A DNA stretch of 64,000 bases from an uncultured Bacteroidaceae bacterium (GTDB taxonomy: Bacteria > Bacteroidota > Bacteroidia > Bacteroidales > Bacteroidaceae), in assembly GCA_934426255.1 (NCBI GenBank), contig CAKRYD010000009.1, forward strand, positions 1 to 64,000. Reading direction: 5' to 3'. The position numbers were made by a program, and so were the translations under genes. Of the stretch, positions 19,085 to 28,119 are shown in pieces. Below the pieces are notes generated by a model. That model did no database searches. It saw only the letters and a list, made by a program, of their open reading frames with translations, and was not told the DNA's origin. The first letter of the stretch is position 1. The number at the start of each line of letters is the position of its first letter.

Positions 19085-19106
19085 TATAAAATGCCGCGTG
19101 TGTGGT

Positions 19107-19138
19107 ATTGTGCAAGGCTGAAAAACTACCGACCTTTG
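19107..19138 (+). promoter_or_regulatory. Candidate promoter of metY
   Basis: ATTG (19107-19110), 20-bp spacer, GACCTTTG (19131-19138); each box has one mismatch to consensus. The start would be about 32 nt before the ATG. Confidence 0.4.
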
Positions 19139-19176
19139 CATCACAAAAAGATTATAAACGATAAAAGAAAACAGTT

Positions 19177-20469
19177 ATGGGAACAAAGAAATTACATTTT
19201 GAGACTTTACAGCTTCATGTAGGACAAGAACAGGCCGATATTGCTACCGATGCACGTGCCGTACCTATTTATCAGACTACGTCCTACGTATTCCACAACT
19301 CCAAGCATGCAGCCGATCGTTTTGGCCTGCGTGATGCCGGCAACATCTATGGACGTCTGACAAATTCCACTCAAGGTGTTTTTGAGAGCCGCGTGGCTGC
19401 ACTGGAAGGTGGCGTGGCCGGTTTGGCCGTGGCTTCAGGTGCAGCAGCGATAACTTATGCTTTGCAGAATGTAGCCCATGCTGGTGATCATATCGTAGCA
19501 GCCAATAATCTCTATGGCGGCACATTCAATTTGCTGGAACATACACTGTCTACTCAAGGAGTTGAAACCACGATTGTCGACCCTGCCAACTTTGAAGAGG
19601 TAGATGCAGCCTTTCGTCCTAACACAAAGGCTGTCATTATTGAGACTTTCGGAAATCCCAATGCCAATGTAACCAATATCGACAAAATTGCCGAGATTGC
19701 TCACAAGCACCGTACCATTGTTATCGTTGACAATACCTTTGGCACACCCTATTTGATACGTCCCATCGAACATGGAGCAGATGTTGTGGTTCATTCGGCC
19801 ACCAAGTTTATCGGTGGTCATGGCAGCTCGCTGGGTGGCGTCATAGTTGATGCCGGTAAGTTTGACTGGAAAGCCAATGCCGACAAATATCCTTCGTTGG
19901 CCAAACCCGATGCAAGCTATCATGGTGCAGTCTTTGCCGATGTGGCCGGCCCTGCAGCTTTCGTGACGCGCATACGTGCCGTCATCCTGCGTGATACGGG
20001 TGCTACCATATCTCCTTTTAATGCCTGGATACTGCTTCAAGGACTTGAGACGCTGAGCCTGCGTGTGGAACGCCATGTTTACAATACATTGAAAGTCGTT
20101 GACTTCTTGTCGAAGCATCCTAAAGTGGCTAAGGTCAACCATCCTTCGTTGCCCGACCATCCAGATCATGCCTTGTATGAAAAATTCTTCCCTAACGGCG
20201 GTGGCTCCATTTTTACCTTCGAAATAAAGGGAGGTGAGGAAGAGGCCTGGACTTTCATCGACCATCTGAAAATCTTTTCATTACTGGCCAATGTCGCTGA
20301 TGTGAAGAGCCTTGTCATCCATCCTGCCACAACAACGCATTCACAGCTTTCACCCGAGGAATTGGAAGAACAGCATATCTATCCTTCTACCATCCGTTTG
20401 AGCATTGGTACGGAGCATATCGACGATATTATTGATGATTTGCAGCAGGCGTTCGATGCCGTTAAATGA
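19177..20469 (+). CDS. metY: O-acetylhomoserine sulfhydrylase
   Basis: 430 aa, PLP enzyme of the Cys/Met metabolism family. Converts O-acetylhomoserine and sulfide to homocysteine in the cytoplasm. The N-terminal [11 protein letters not shown] and [17 protein letters not shown] are typical of the sulfhydrylase subgroup. The PLP lysine is in [11 protein letters not shown] (about residue 210), and the C-terminal [13 protein letters not shown] is the substrate-binding block. The length of 430 favours MetY over MetB or MetC (about 380-390). cysK follows after 37 bp, so sulfide incorporation into both homocysteine and cysteine appears co-transcribed. Confidence 0.93.
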   Translation: MGTKKLHFETLQLHVGQEQADIATDARAVPIYQTTSYVFHNSKHAADRFGLRDAGNIYGRLTNSTQGVFESRVAALEGGVAGLAVASGAAAITYALQNVAHAGDHIVAANNLYGGTFNLLEHTLSTQGVETTIVDPANFEEVDAAFRPNTKAVIIETFGNPNANVTNIDKIAEIAHKHRTIVIVDNTFGTPYLIRPIEHGADVVVHSATKFIGGHGSSLGGVIVDAGKFDWKANADKYPSLAKPDASYHGAVFADVAGPAAFVTRIRAVILRDTGATISPFNAWILLQGLETLSLRVERHVYNTLKVVDFLSKHPKVAKVNHPSLPDHPDHALYEKFFPNGGGSIFTFEIKGGEEEAWTFIDHLKIFSLLANVADVKSLVIHPATTTHSQLSPEELEEQHIYPSTIRLSIGTEHIDDIIDDLQQAFDAVK

Positions 20470-20506
20470 CGAAAGATGAAATCAAACTTTTAAAATATAC
20501 GTGATT

Positions 20507-21457
20507 ATGGCAAAGAAGATTGCACAAAAACTCACTGACCTTATCGGCCATACCCCATTGCTGGAGCTTAATTCTTATGAGCGCAAAAACAATCTTGACG
20601 CTCACTTGATTGCCAAGTTGGAATACTTCAATCCCGCAGGCAGCGTAAAAGACCGCATAGCATTAGCGATGGTCGAGGATGCCGAGCGCAAAGGACTCTT
20701 GAAGCCCGGTGCCACCATTATCGAACCTACGAGCGGCAACACCGGTGTGGGACTGGCTTTCGTGTCAGCAGTCAAAGGATATCATTTGATATTGACAATG
20801 CCCGACAGCATGAGCATTGAACGCAGAAATCTTGTCAAGGCTTACGGAGCCCGTGTTGAGCTTACCCCAGGAGCTGCAGGCATGAAGGGAGCTATTGAAC
20901 GGGCAAACGAATTGAAAAGCGAAATACCCGGTTCCATCATCTTGCAACAGTTCGAGAATCCTGCCAATCCAAAGGCTCACTATGAAACAACGGCAGAAGA
21001 GATATGGAAAGACACCGATGGTGATGTCGACATATTTATTGCCGGAGTGGGTACTGGAGGAACTGTGAGCGGAACGGGCAGGAAACTCAAGGAAAAAAAT
21101 CCCAAGATTAAAGTTGTGGCTGTTGAGCCGGCTTCGTCTCCTGTGCTGAACGGAGGCAAGAGCGGTCCTCACAAAATACAGGGAATAGGTGCGGGATTCG
21201 TTCCCAAAACTTACGATAAGGAAGTAATCGATGAAGTCCTTGACATAGCCAACGACGATGCCATTCGTGCCAGCCGCGAGTTGGCTGCCACCGAAGGTCT
21301 GTTGGTAGGCATATCCTCGGGTGCTGCTCTTTATGCCGCCCGCATCCTGGCTCAACGACCCGAGAATAAGGGGAAAAACATCGTGGTGCTCCTGCCTGAC
21401 ACCGGTGAGCGCTATCTCACTACCGTGCTCTACGCCTTCGAGGAATATCCTTTATAA
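20507..21457 (+). CDS. cysK: Cysteine synthase A
   Basis: 316 aa, fold-type II PLP enzyme combining O-acetylserine with sulfide. The PLP lysine is in PAGSVKDRIA (about residue 44), EPTSGNTGVGLAF binds substrate, and GVGTGGTVSGTG binds the cofactor phosphate. GTG 20501 is in frame, but ATG 20507 (MAKKIAQKL) fits the family start. With cysE at 16752-17657 and metY just upstream, the window holds the core of sulfide assimilation. A hairpin follows at 21484. Confidence 0.95.
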   Translation: MAKKIAQKLTDLIGHTPLLELNSYERKNNLDAHLIAKLEYFNPAGSVKDRIALAMVEDAERKGLLKPGATIIEPTSGNTGVGLAFVSAVKGYHLILTMPDSMSIERRNLVKAYGARVELTPGAAGMKGAIERANELKSEIPGSIILQQFENPANPKAHYETTAEEIWKDTDGDVDIFIAGVGTGGTVSGTGRKLKEKNPKIKVVAVEPASSPVLNGGKSGPHKIQGIGAGFVPKTYDKEVIDEVLDIANDDAIRASRELAATEGLLVGISSGAALYAARILAQRPENKGKNIVVLLPDTGERYLTTVLYAFEEYPL

Positions 21458-21483
21458 GAAATTCTGTCTTTAGGAGAATTATA

Positions 21484-21534
21484 ACAGAAAAGCTGTCCCG
21501 AATCATTTATCTCCTTTTGGGGCGGCTTTTCTGT
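21484..21534 (+). terminator. Terminator after cysK
   Basis: A 16-nt arm (21484-21499) pairs with 21519-21534, allowing G-U pairs, around a 19-nt loop. The T-run is inside the 3' arm, so strength is uncertain. Confidence 0.5.
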
Positions 21535-21568
21535 TGTGGATGCAGGTGCGATTTACATTCGAAAAGCG

Positions 21569-21576
21569 TAACTTTG
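21569..21576 (+). promoter_or_regulatory. -7 box directly before the response regulator gene
   Basis: TAACTTTG matches consensus exactly and ends 4 nt before the ATG at 21581, so the transcript would start at or almost at the start codon. No -33 TTTG is visible at the usual spacing. Confidence 0.45.
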
Positions 21577-21580
21577 CAGC

Positions 21581-22222
21581 ATGCTATACATATTGGCCGA
21601 TAATCAGGATATCACGCGTGTTGGCCTCGAAACTTTGTGCCTGCGCATGCCCGACACGCAAGTAAAGAGCGTTTCTGACAAGGACGGACTGCTCCGCCTT
21701 TTGCAGCAGGAGGCCAGTGCGGTTGTTGTGCTTGACTATTCACTGTTCGACTTTAAGGATGCAGACGACTTGCTGATGACACATTTGCGCTTTCCATCCG
21801 TCTGTTGGATTCTCTTTAGCGAAGAGCCGGCCAATGATTTGATCAGGCGTGTTGCTTATGAGGGAAATTCTTTCAGTGTGGTAAATAAAAATTGCGACAT
21901 TGCCGAAGTCGAAAACGCACTGCGAGCTGCCCGCGAGCACAAACGCTATTTGTCACGCTCAACGATGGAACAGCTGCTGTCGCTTTCCACTCATGACGAA
22001 CCGGCGAGAGTAGCTCTGACTGCTACCGAAACCGAAATTCTGAAAGAAATAGCTATGGGTAAAACCACCAAGGAAATAGCTGCTGCCCGCTGTTCCAGCT
22101 TCCATACCGTCAATACTCATCGCAAAAACATATTCAGAAAACTCGATGTCAATACCGCCTACGAGGCTACTAAGTATGCCCTAAGAGCCGGATTGATTGA
22201 TGCCTCTGATTATTATATCTGA
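21581..22222 (+). CDS. LuxR-family DNA-binding response regulator
   Basis: 213 aa. A receiver domain (1-120) with phospho-acceptor Asp52 in VVVLDYS, Ser80 and Lys103 in the usual positions; the acidic pair at the end of strand 1 is reduced to A6-D7. The C-terminal LuxR helix-turn-helix (about 145-205) reads LTATETEILKEIAMGKTTKEIA, then HTVNTHRKNIFRKLDV. No histidine kinase is in the window, so it is an orphan here. Start ATG 21581 begins directly with the first receiver strand. The rRNA methyltransferase follows after 5 bp. Confidence 0.9.
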   Translation: MLYILADNQDITRVGLETLCLRMPDTQVKSVSDKDGLLRLLQQEASAVVVLDYSLFDFKDADDLLMTHLRFPSVCWILFSEEPANDLIRRVAYEGNSFSVVNKNCDIAEVENALRAAREHKRYLSRSTMEQLLSLSTHDEPARVALTATETEILKEIAMGKTTKEIAAARCSSFHTVNTHRKNIFRKLDVNTAYEATKYALRAGLIDASDYYI

Positions 22223-22227
22223 CAATT

Positions 22228-23616
22228 ATGCTACTGCCTGCAGATTTTGAAAAGCAAATGATATCGTTACTTGGAGAGGAGGGCTTTGCTGCTCTTTCAG
22301 ATTCGCTTGACGAGTCTCCTCGGATAGCATTCCGCCCTAATGCCGCCAAGGGTGCACAGGCCGCAAATGGGTCGGAGCGTGTTCCATGGTCATCCTCCGG
22401 AGTCTATTTGCGAGAAAGGCCTGCCTTTACTTTCGATCCTTTGTTGCATGCGGGAGCTTATTATGTGGAAGAACCATCGTCAATGTTTGTCGAACAGGCT
22501 TTGCGTCAGATAGGGAAGCCGCATCGTGTGCTTGATTTGTGTGCTGCACCTGGAGGCAAGTCCACTTTGCTGCGTTCTTTGTTGGATGATGATGTGTTGC
22601 TAGTTTGCAACGAACCTGTGGCAACGCGTGCACAGGTGTTGTTAGAAAATATGCTGAAATGGGGACATGCTTCGGTGGTGGTGACCAATGATTATCCTGT
22701 AGATTTCGCCGCTCTTACAGGTTTTTTCGATGTGATTGCTGCCGATGTGCCTTGTTCTGGGGAGGGAATGTTTCGCAAGGATGCAGGGGCCGTATCAGAA
22801 TGGTCGCCGGCTGCGGTATCTACCTGTGCTGCACGTCAGATGGAAATAGTGCGTAGCGTGTGGCCTGCTTTGGCTGTGGGTGGTTATTTAATCTACAGTA
22901 CCTGCACCTACAACACGGACGAAAACGAACGCAATGTGGAACGGATTTGCAGGGAACTTCAAGCCGAAGTAGTTGAAATCAATGTGGACGAGAGTTGGGG
23001 CGTTACGGGAAATCTGTTGAAGGGAACATCATTTCCCGTTTGTCGTTTTCTGCCTTCAAGAACCGGTGGCGAAGGTTTCTTTTTAGCCTTGCTTCGCAAG
23101 AAAGGAGAAGAGAGTTTTGCTGGACATCGCAAGGGAAAGGAAATGCTTGCTCCCCTAAAGAAATGTTTCGGATGTTGGCTTGACGATCGCGTTGATCAGT
23201 GGCGACAGTGGGAAAGAGCTGATACTGTTTTTGCCATTCCTGATGTTGTGGCGGCTGATTTCGGCCGGCTTTCGGCTGTTTGCCGTGTGCTATCGGCCGG
23301 CATTCCTATCGCTACGTTGAAAGGAGGAAAGCAAGTTCCTCATCAGGGGATGGCTTTAAGCACACATTTGAAAAGCAGGGTCTTTCCCGAATACGAGGTG
23401 AATCGTGAAGAAGCATTGAATTACTTGCGTCGTCTTTCCTTTTCCTTGCCGTCCGATTGTGAGCGTGGTTATGTGCTACTAACTTATCATGGTTTTCCTC
23501 TGGGCTTTGTTAACAATCTGGGCAATCGTGCCAACAACCTGTATCCGCAGAATTGGAAAATCCGCAGCTCCTATGCTGCGGATATGACCAACGATTTTAT
23601 ACACGTGACTCTCTGA
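22228..23616 (+). CDS. rsmF: 16S rRNA m5C methyltransferase, RsmF type
   Basis: 462 aa. SAM-dependent cytosine-C5 methyltransferase. The SAM motif is VLDLCAAPGGKSTLL; ADVPCSGEGMFRKD holds the first and STCTYNTDENE the second catalytic cysteine (order typical of NSUN/RsmB/RsmF). The C-terminal 110 residues, ending GFVNNLGNRANNLYPQNW, are the RNA-binding extension of the RsmF group rather than RsmB. It is translated 5 bp after the response regulator, so the two are probably one transcript; no functional link is evident. Confidence 0.9.
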   Translation: MLLPADFEKQMISLLGEEGFAALSDSLDESPRIAFRPNAAKGAQAANGSERVPWSSSGVYLRERPAFTFDPLLHAGAYYVEEPSSMFVEQALRQIGKPHRVLDLCAAPGGKSTLLRSLLDDDVLLVCNEPVATRAQVLLENMLKWGHASVVVTNDYPVDFAALTGFFDVIAADVPCSGEGMFRKDAGAVSEWSPAAVSTCAARQMEIVRSVWPALAVGGYLIYSTCTYNTDENERNVERICRELQAEVVEINVDESWGVTGNLLKGTSFPVCRFLPSRTGGEGFFLALLRKKGEESFAGHRKGKEMLAPLKKCFGCWLDDRVDQWRQWERADTVFAIPDVVAADFGRLSAVCRVLSAGIPIATLKGGKQVPHQGMALSTHLKSRVFPEYEVNREEALNYLRRLSFSLPSDCERGYVLLTYHGFPLGFVNNLGNRANNLYPQNWKIRSSYAADMTNDFIHVTL

Positions 23617-23625
23617 TTTCTGATG

Positions 23626-23664
23626 TAAATGAATGCTGGAATTCTCATATCAGGCATTCATTTA
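23626..23664. terminator. Terminator between convergent rsmF and rfbB
   Basis: An 11-bp perfect stem (23626-23636 with 23654-23664) with an AT-rich outer part that can serve both directions. Confidence 0.55.
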
Positions 23665-23690
23665 TGACAAGCCGGTCATAGATTCATCGG

Positions 23691-24821
23691 CTATTTCGCA
23701 CCATACATCTTTTGATAATACTCCTGATAATCGCTCTCGGTAACGGCCTCTATCCAATTGTGGTTGTCGAGGTACCATCGAATGGTTTTTACGATACCTA
23801 TGGCAAATGTCGTTTCAGGCATCCACCCGAGGTCTTTGCCTATCTTCGCGGGGTCTATGCCATAGCGTTGGTCGTGTCCCAAGCGGTCTTTCACGTAAGT
23901 AATCAGACTGTCGTTTATTCGGTTGATATCCGTCTCGTCATTGTGCCCGTTTTTCAGCAGGACGCGATAGCGTGGTTCGTTCTGCATGATGTCGTGTATG
24001 GTCCGGATAATGAGTTTGACGATGTCAATATTCTTCATCTCGTTGTGTCCACCCACATTGTAGATCGAACCATCCCGTCCATGGCGAATGACAGCTTCGA
24101 TGGCTTTGCAGTGGTCTTCTACATAAAGCCAATCACGGATGTTTTCTCCTTTTCCATAGACGGGCAATGATTTGCCTGAAAGTATATTGTTGATAATTAA
24201 CGGTATCAACTTCTCGGGAAATTGGTAAGGACCGTAGTTGTTGGAGCAACGGGTGATGCTGGTGGGCATCTTATAGGTGTCGCGATAGGCAGTTACTACC
24301 ATATCAGCACTCGCTTTTGAGGCGCTGTAAGGACTGTGTGGACATAATGGCATTTGTTCTGTGAAGAAACCTTCTGCACCCAGACTTCCGTATACTTCAT
24401 CGGTCGATACCTGATGGAAACGTACGCCTTTTCTCCATGTAGGATAGCCTTCTGGCGTGCTTCCGGTTACCCATGCTGTACGTGCAGCTTCGAGCAGTGT
24501 CTGTGTACCGAGAATATTGGTCTGTAAGAACAATTGCGGATTGGCAATGCTGCGATCAACATGGCTTTCAGCTGCAAAGTTGACAACGACATCGAATTTA
24601 TATTCCCTGAATAACCTGCATACTGTTTCCTTGTCGCCAATATCGCCCTTTTGGAAAAAGCATCGTTCATTGTCGATATCCTTCTCGATGGTTCCGAAAT
24701 ATCCTGCATAGGTGAGAGCATCGAGAATGACTATCTTTACGTCATCGTAAGTCTTCAGCAGGTATTTCACGTAATTGGAACCGATAAAGCCGGCTGCACC
24801 GGTAACTAAGTATGTTCTCAT
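23691..24821 (-). CDS. rfbB: dTDP-glucose 4,6-dehydratase
   Basis: 376 aa, extended short-chain dehydrogenase. Converts dTDP-glucose to dTDP-4-keto-6-deoxyglucose for deoxysugar synthesis. TGAAGFIGSNYVKYL is the NAD site at the N-terminus, STDEVYGSLG holds the catalytic Asp-Glu pair, and YSASKASAD the Tyr-x3-Lys. It stands alone: rfbA, rfbC and rfbD are not in the window. A -7 box TAACTTTG (24845-24852, minus) lies 23 nt before the ATG. Confidence 0.95.
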   Translation of the reverse strand: MRTYLVTGAAGFIGSNYVKYLLKTYDDVKIVILDALTYAGYFGTIEKDIDNERCFFQKGDIGDKETVCRLFREYKFDVVVNFAAESHVDRSIANPQLFLQTNILGTQTLLEAARTAWVTGSTPEGYPTWRKGVRFHQVSTDEVYGSLGAEGFFTEQMPLCPHSPYSASKASADMVVTAYRDTYKMPTSITRCSNNYGPYQFPEKLIPLIINNILSGKSLPVYGKGENIRDWLYVEDHCKAIEAVIRHGRDGSIYNVGGHNEMKNIDIVKLIIRTIHDIMQNEPRYRVLLKNGHNDETDINRINDSLITYVKDRLGHDQRYGIDPAKIGKDLGWMPETTFAIGIVKTIRWYLDNHNWIEAVTESDYQEYYQKMYGAK

Positions 24822-24844
24822 TGTTCAGTCAATATTTATTGCTG

Positions 24845-24852
24845 CAAAGTTA
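24845..24852 (-). promoter_or_regulatory. -7 box of rfbB
   Basis: Minus-strand TAACTTTG matches consensus; no good -33 box at 19-21 bp. Confidence 0.4.
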
Positions 24853-24936
24853 ATGTAATTTGTGGCAATCGTGCCGGTGTGTGCAACTATTTTGTACAAA
24901 AAGACTTCAATCACGTCACAAAATCCCAGTGATATT

Positions 24937-24967
24937 GTTGAATCGAATAGAGATTTCCTTAAATTTG
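24937..24967 (+). promoter_or_regulatory. Promoter of the flavoprotein gene
   Basis: GTTG (24937-24940), 19-bp spacer, TAAATTTG (24960-24967); start expected near 24973, 15 nt before ATG 24988. Confidence 0.5.
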
Positions 24968-24987
24968 CCTACTCAATAGACTTTATC

Positions 24988-26232
24988 ATGAATGAAAGTC
25001 CGAAAGCAGCCATTATAGGCGGAGGCGCAGCCGGCTTCTTTGCCGCTATCGCACTGAAAGAACGAAGGCCGGATATGGCTGTTACTATTTATGAGGCACA
25101 AGCGAGAGTGCTTTCCAAATTGGCACTGACAGGTGGAGGTCGTTGCAATCTTTCCAATACATTTGCTGAGGTAGCCAACTTGCAGGACATCTATCCGCGT
25201 GGTGCCCGTCTGATGAAAAAGTGCTTTTACGAATTTGATCACAATGCTGCATGGCTATGGTTCGAGCAACACAACGTGAAACTCTATGCGCAAGACGATG
25301 GGCGGGTGTTTCCTGTTTCCAATCGTGCAACAGAAATCACGGATATGTTGGTAAATGAAGCCTGTCGTTTAGGTGTTGAAGTCTTGACCTTGCACCGTTT
25401 AGAACGTATATCGCATTCGGGCGATGGATACTGCCTGCATTTTACAGGTGTGAATACGACGAAGCAGGCCGGTGTTGTGATAGTGGCTACCGGAGGTTTC
25501 CAGATGCTTTCGGAAAGCGGCACTTTTTTGGGACTTTCGTTGAAGACAGTGCCACCTGTTCCTTCTCTGTTCGCGTTTGATATTCGTGACAACCGTTTGC
25601 GTGCCTTATCGGGCTTGGGGTGTCAGCAGACCGTTGTACGTCTGCCCGGCACGAATTTCTGTGCTCAAGGCGATTTGTTGGTAACTCACTTTGGCTTGAG
25701 CGGTCCGGCAGTGCTCAAACTGTCGTCATATGCGGCCCGCTATCTGTCTGACAACCGGTATCGAGCACTTCTGTCGGTCAATTGGACCGGACAGAATGAA
25801 GAAAGCGTCAGATTGCTTTTACGTCAGGCTTTGCAAGGCAATCATCTCAAACAAATGGGCTCCGTTAAGTGGCCCGGTTTGGGCAGCCGCTTATGGCAGC
25901 ATCTGCTGAAGCGTGCTGAAACGGAATCGACGATGCTTTGTGCGGATATAGGGAAAAAACAGCAGAACAAGTTGGTCAACATTTTGACCAACGATGAATA
26001 TCTGATGAGCGGAAAAGCCACGAACAAAGACGAATTTGTCACTTGCGGTGGCGTTTCCTTGTCGGCTATACGCCCAAGCAGCATGGAAAGTGTCGACTAT
26101 CAGGGACTTTACTTCATTGGGGAGGCACTTGATATCGATGCTGTGACCGGTGGCTTCAACCTGCAGGCAGCCTGGACAACGGCCTTTATAGCCGCCAGGC
26201 ACATAGCAACATTATTTTGTCGGCCAAAATAG
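24988..26232 (+). CDS. HI0933/YhiN-family flavoprotein
   Basis: 414 aa. FAD-dependent oxidoreductase of the HI0933 (YhiN, BaiN) family. AAIIGGGAAGFFAAI is the dinucleotide-binding motif; LSKLALTGGGRCNLSNT is the family fingerprint, as is the C-terminal EALDIDAVTGGFNLQAAWTTAF. Upstream codons are open to 24862, but the promoter position and homology point to ATG 24988. The physiological role is not certain: related enzymes have been linked to bile-acid reduction or RNA modification, and neither can be decided here. The stop lies 56 bp before the AraC gene. Confidence 0.88.
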   Translation: MNESPKAAIIGGGAAGFFAAIALKERRPDMAVTIYEAQARVLSKLALTGGGRCNLSNTFAEVANLQDIYPRGARLMKKCFYEFDHNAAWLWFEQHNVKLYAQDDGRVFPVSNRATEITDMLVNEACRLGVEVLTLHRLERISHSGDGYCLHFTGVNTTKQAGVVIVATGGFQMLSESGTFLGLSLKTVPPVPSLFAFDIRDNRLRALSGLGCQQTVVRLPGTNFCAQGDLLVTHFGLSGPAVLKLSSYAARYLSDNRYRALLSVNWTGQNEESVRLLLRQALQGNHLKQMGSVKWPGLGSRLWQHLLKRAETESTMLCADIGKKQQNKLVNILTNDEYLMSGKATNKDEFVTCGGVSLSAIRPSSMESVDYQGLYFIGEALDIDAVTGGFNLQAAWTTAFIAARHIATLFCRPK

Positions 26233-26252
26233 GTCTTTTTCCCTTTTTTCGC

Positions 26253-26260
26253 TACCTTTG
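26253..26260 (+). promoter_or_regulatory. -7 box of the AraC-type gene
   Basis: TACCTTTG, consensus match, 28 nt before ATG 26289; no clear -33 box. Confidence 0.4.
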
Positions 26261-26288
26261 CCGTGATAAATACAGAAATTGGTTCGAT

Positions 26289-27164
26289 ATGGGCAAAAGG
26301 GAATTGTCATCGCAGGATTTCAATAACTATATAGTTTTCGGTGATTATGATTTGATTGTAGCTGAGGGGATAAACCACAGTCTGTTCGATAAAAATTCTT
26401 CAAACGAATTGACCAGCCATTCGGCTCTTGCCGTTTGTAAAAGCGGAACAGCCTTGATGAAATGGAAAGAATCCACCATGACACTCCGTAAAAACGATGT
26501 TATCTTGTTTTATCCGGGACCGAGCGTTAGGTTGCAAGACATCAGCCCCGATTTTGACATCCAACTGATAGTTTTTGCTTCACGGTTTGTGCAAGGACGT
26601 TTTTTCCGGAAAGCACTTCCACTGAGCGATGTATTTACCTTTATATCAGAAAATCCCATATTGAGCCTTTCAGATGATGAAGTCATCTTTTTTCAGAAGA
26701 TGTGGAGCATTCTCTTTGATGCCATCAATGCAAAGACCGAACAATTCAAGAAAGAGATAATTGTCAGCCTGCTTTCGGCATTGGCCATGTGGCTGAATGG
26801 GCAAATATCATCGCATGTCAAAGCCAATCCCATAGCACTGAAACGGGCAGACGAACTTGTGTCGCAGTTCTTGCACCTATTGGCTGAAAACTTCAAGGAA
26901 AAGCATCGTTTGGAATTTTATGCAGACAAACTCTGTGTGACGCCCAAATACCTCAGTGCCGTTACACGTGCCGCTACCAATAAAAGTGCAGGCAAACTGA
27001 TTGCCTACTTCCTGATGAGTGAAGCAAAGAAAATGCTGATAGCATCAGAAATGACCATTGCGCAGGTGGCTGCGAAATTGGGTTTTCCCAATCAATCAGG
27101 CTTCGGTAAGTTCTTTAAAAAAGAAGAAGGCATCTCGCCATCCGAATTCAGGCAAAGGATATAA
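26289..27164 (+). CDS. AraC-family transcription regulator
   Basis: 291 aa. The N-terminal part (1-170) is a cupin-like sensing region (WKESTMTLRKNDVILFYPG). The C-terminal 95 residues carry the two helix-turn-helix units of AraC: LEFYADKLCVTPKYLSAVTR and MTIAQVAAKLGFPNQSGFGKFFKKEEGISPSEFR. The frame is open to 26217 inside the flavoprotein gene, but the -7 box at 26253 supports ATG 26289. Effector and targets are unknown. Downstream is 625 bp without a gene, then azlD on the other strand. Confidence 0.9.
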   Translation: MGKRELSSQDFNNYIVFGDYDLIVAEGINHSLFDKNSSNELTSHSALAVCKSGTALMKWKESTMTLRKNDVILFYPGPSVRLQDISPDFDIQLIVFASRFVQGRFFRKALPLSDVFTFISENPILSLSDDEVIFFQKMWSILFDAINAKTEQFKKEIIVSLLSALAMWLNGQISSHVKANPIALKRADELVSQFLHLLAENFKEKHRLEFYADKLCVTPKYLSAVTRAATNKSAGKLIAYFLMSEAKKMLIASEMTIAQVAAKLGFPNQSGFGKFFKKEEGISPSEFRQRI

Positions 27165-27371
27165 GAAGTGGTGAGCTTCTCGTTTGAATAGTTGTTGAGG
27201 TTAATGATATGGCAATCAGAATTGCCTGTTTGTTAAATATTCGGGCAGATTTTGTGCCGGATTTTTTGTCAAAATAGATGCTGAAAACCTCTCTCAAATA
27301 AAGTTGATGCAGCCATATGTTGGTTGTAGAGGTGCTCTTTAAGGTTGTTCATTGCGAAATTAAGCTTGAAA

Positions 27372-27481
27372 GGCTCTCAGGTACTATCCGACAGGTCACC
27401 AGGTTCTATCTGAGAGCCTCTCATATTAAACATAGGACCCTTCCAAGTGCTGTGTTGGGGGCTCTCATGTAGCAGTTGGCA
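27372..27481. repeat. 22-bp periodic intergenic array, degenerate (array D)
   Basis: Five 22-bp units start at 27372, 27394, 27416, 27438 and 27460. Units share GGCTCTCA or GCCTCTCA at the start with further scattered matches; unit 3 (27416) resembles the units of array C at 39.6 kb. A 9-bp inverted repeat GGCTCTCAG (27372-27380) / CTGAGAGCC (27410-27418) lies inside. Copies are diverged, so the periodicity is weaker than in arrays A-C. Confidence 0.55.
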
Positions 27482-27789
27482 AAGGTCAAAGCCGTAGATT
27501 TGAGTCCAAGAGATTGCACTTGTTTTTGTTCAGAATTGTACTTGACTTGTTTCAGCATCAACAATGATTATGACTGAATCAAGGAAAATCAGCAGCAAAT
27601 CAACAACAATTAAACTTGAAGCAAGGCAGAAAGTGAAATTATCAAGGCCTTTTTTTCAAAAATGGCAATTAAGGCGTTTTCAAGTGCAAAACCAGACAGC
27701 TGTTAACGCTTCATGAACCTTGTCTGATGGTATGAAGGCGAAATAATTTCCATTTGACGAATTATCGTGGCCTTGCCGACCTGTGAATT
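27482..27789. other. Intergenic stretch without recognised features
   Basis: AT-rich sequence between array D and the end of azlD. No open frame with coding character, no hairpin with a T-run and no consensus promoter stood out. Confidence 0.5.
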
Positions 27790-28119
27790 TTATAAAATAA
27801 TAAATTGCACAATAATCATATAGACGATTGTTCCACCCGCAATGGTCAGTAGAAGATTTTTCTTCCAGAGATGCAGAAGAACGCAGGCTGTAATGGCTAT
27901 CATTTGAGGCAAACCATGGTTGCCGGTAGTAAATGGTACATCTTTCAGGCAGTATACCACCAGCATTCCAAATACGGCACCCGCAAGATATTTTTCGAGA
28001 AACAAAACAAAGTGAGGTATTTTGTTTTTGTCCCAAAACAGGACAAACGGCAATGCGCGTGTTAGAATGACACAGGTAGCCATTAGTGAAATCGTGATAA
28101 TTTGTTGGGTGAAGGTCAT
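27790..28119 (-). CDS. azlD: AzlD-family branched-chain amino acid transport subunit
   Basis: 109 aa with four hydrophobic segments. Small partner of AzlC; together they export branched-chain amino acids or analogues across the inner membrane. The TRALPFVLFW segment near residue 20 is the family hallmark. Its start overlaps the end of azlC by 4 bp, giving translational coupling. The nearest ilv genes are 27 kb away, so any link with valine/isoleucine synthesis at 55-61 kb is only thematic. Confidence 0.88.
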   Translation of the reverse strand: MTFTQQIITISLMATCVILTRALPFVLFWDKNKIPHFVLFLEKYLAGAVFGMLVVYCLKDVPFTTGNHGLPQMIAITACVLLHLWKKNLLLTIAGGTIVYMIIVQFIIL

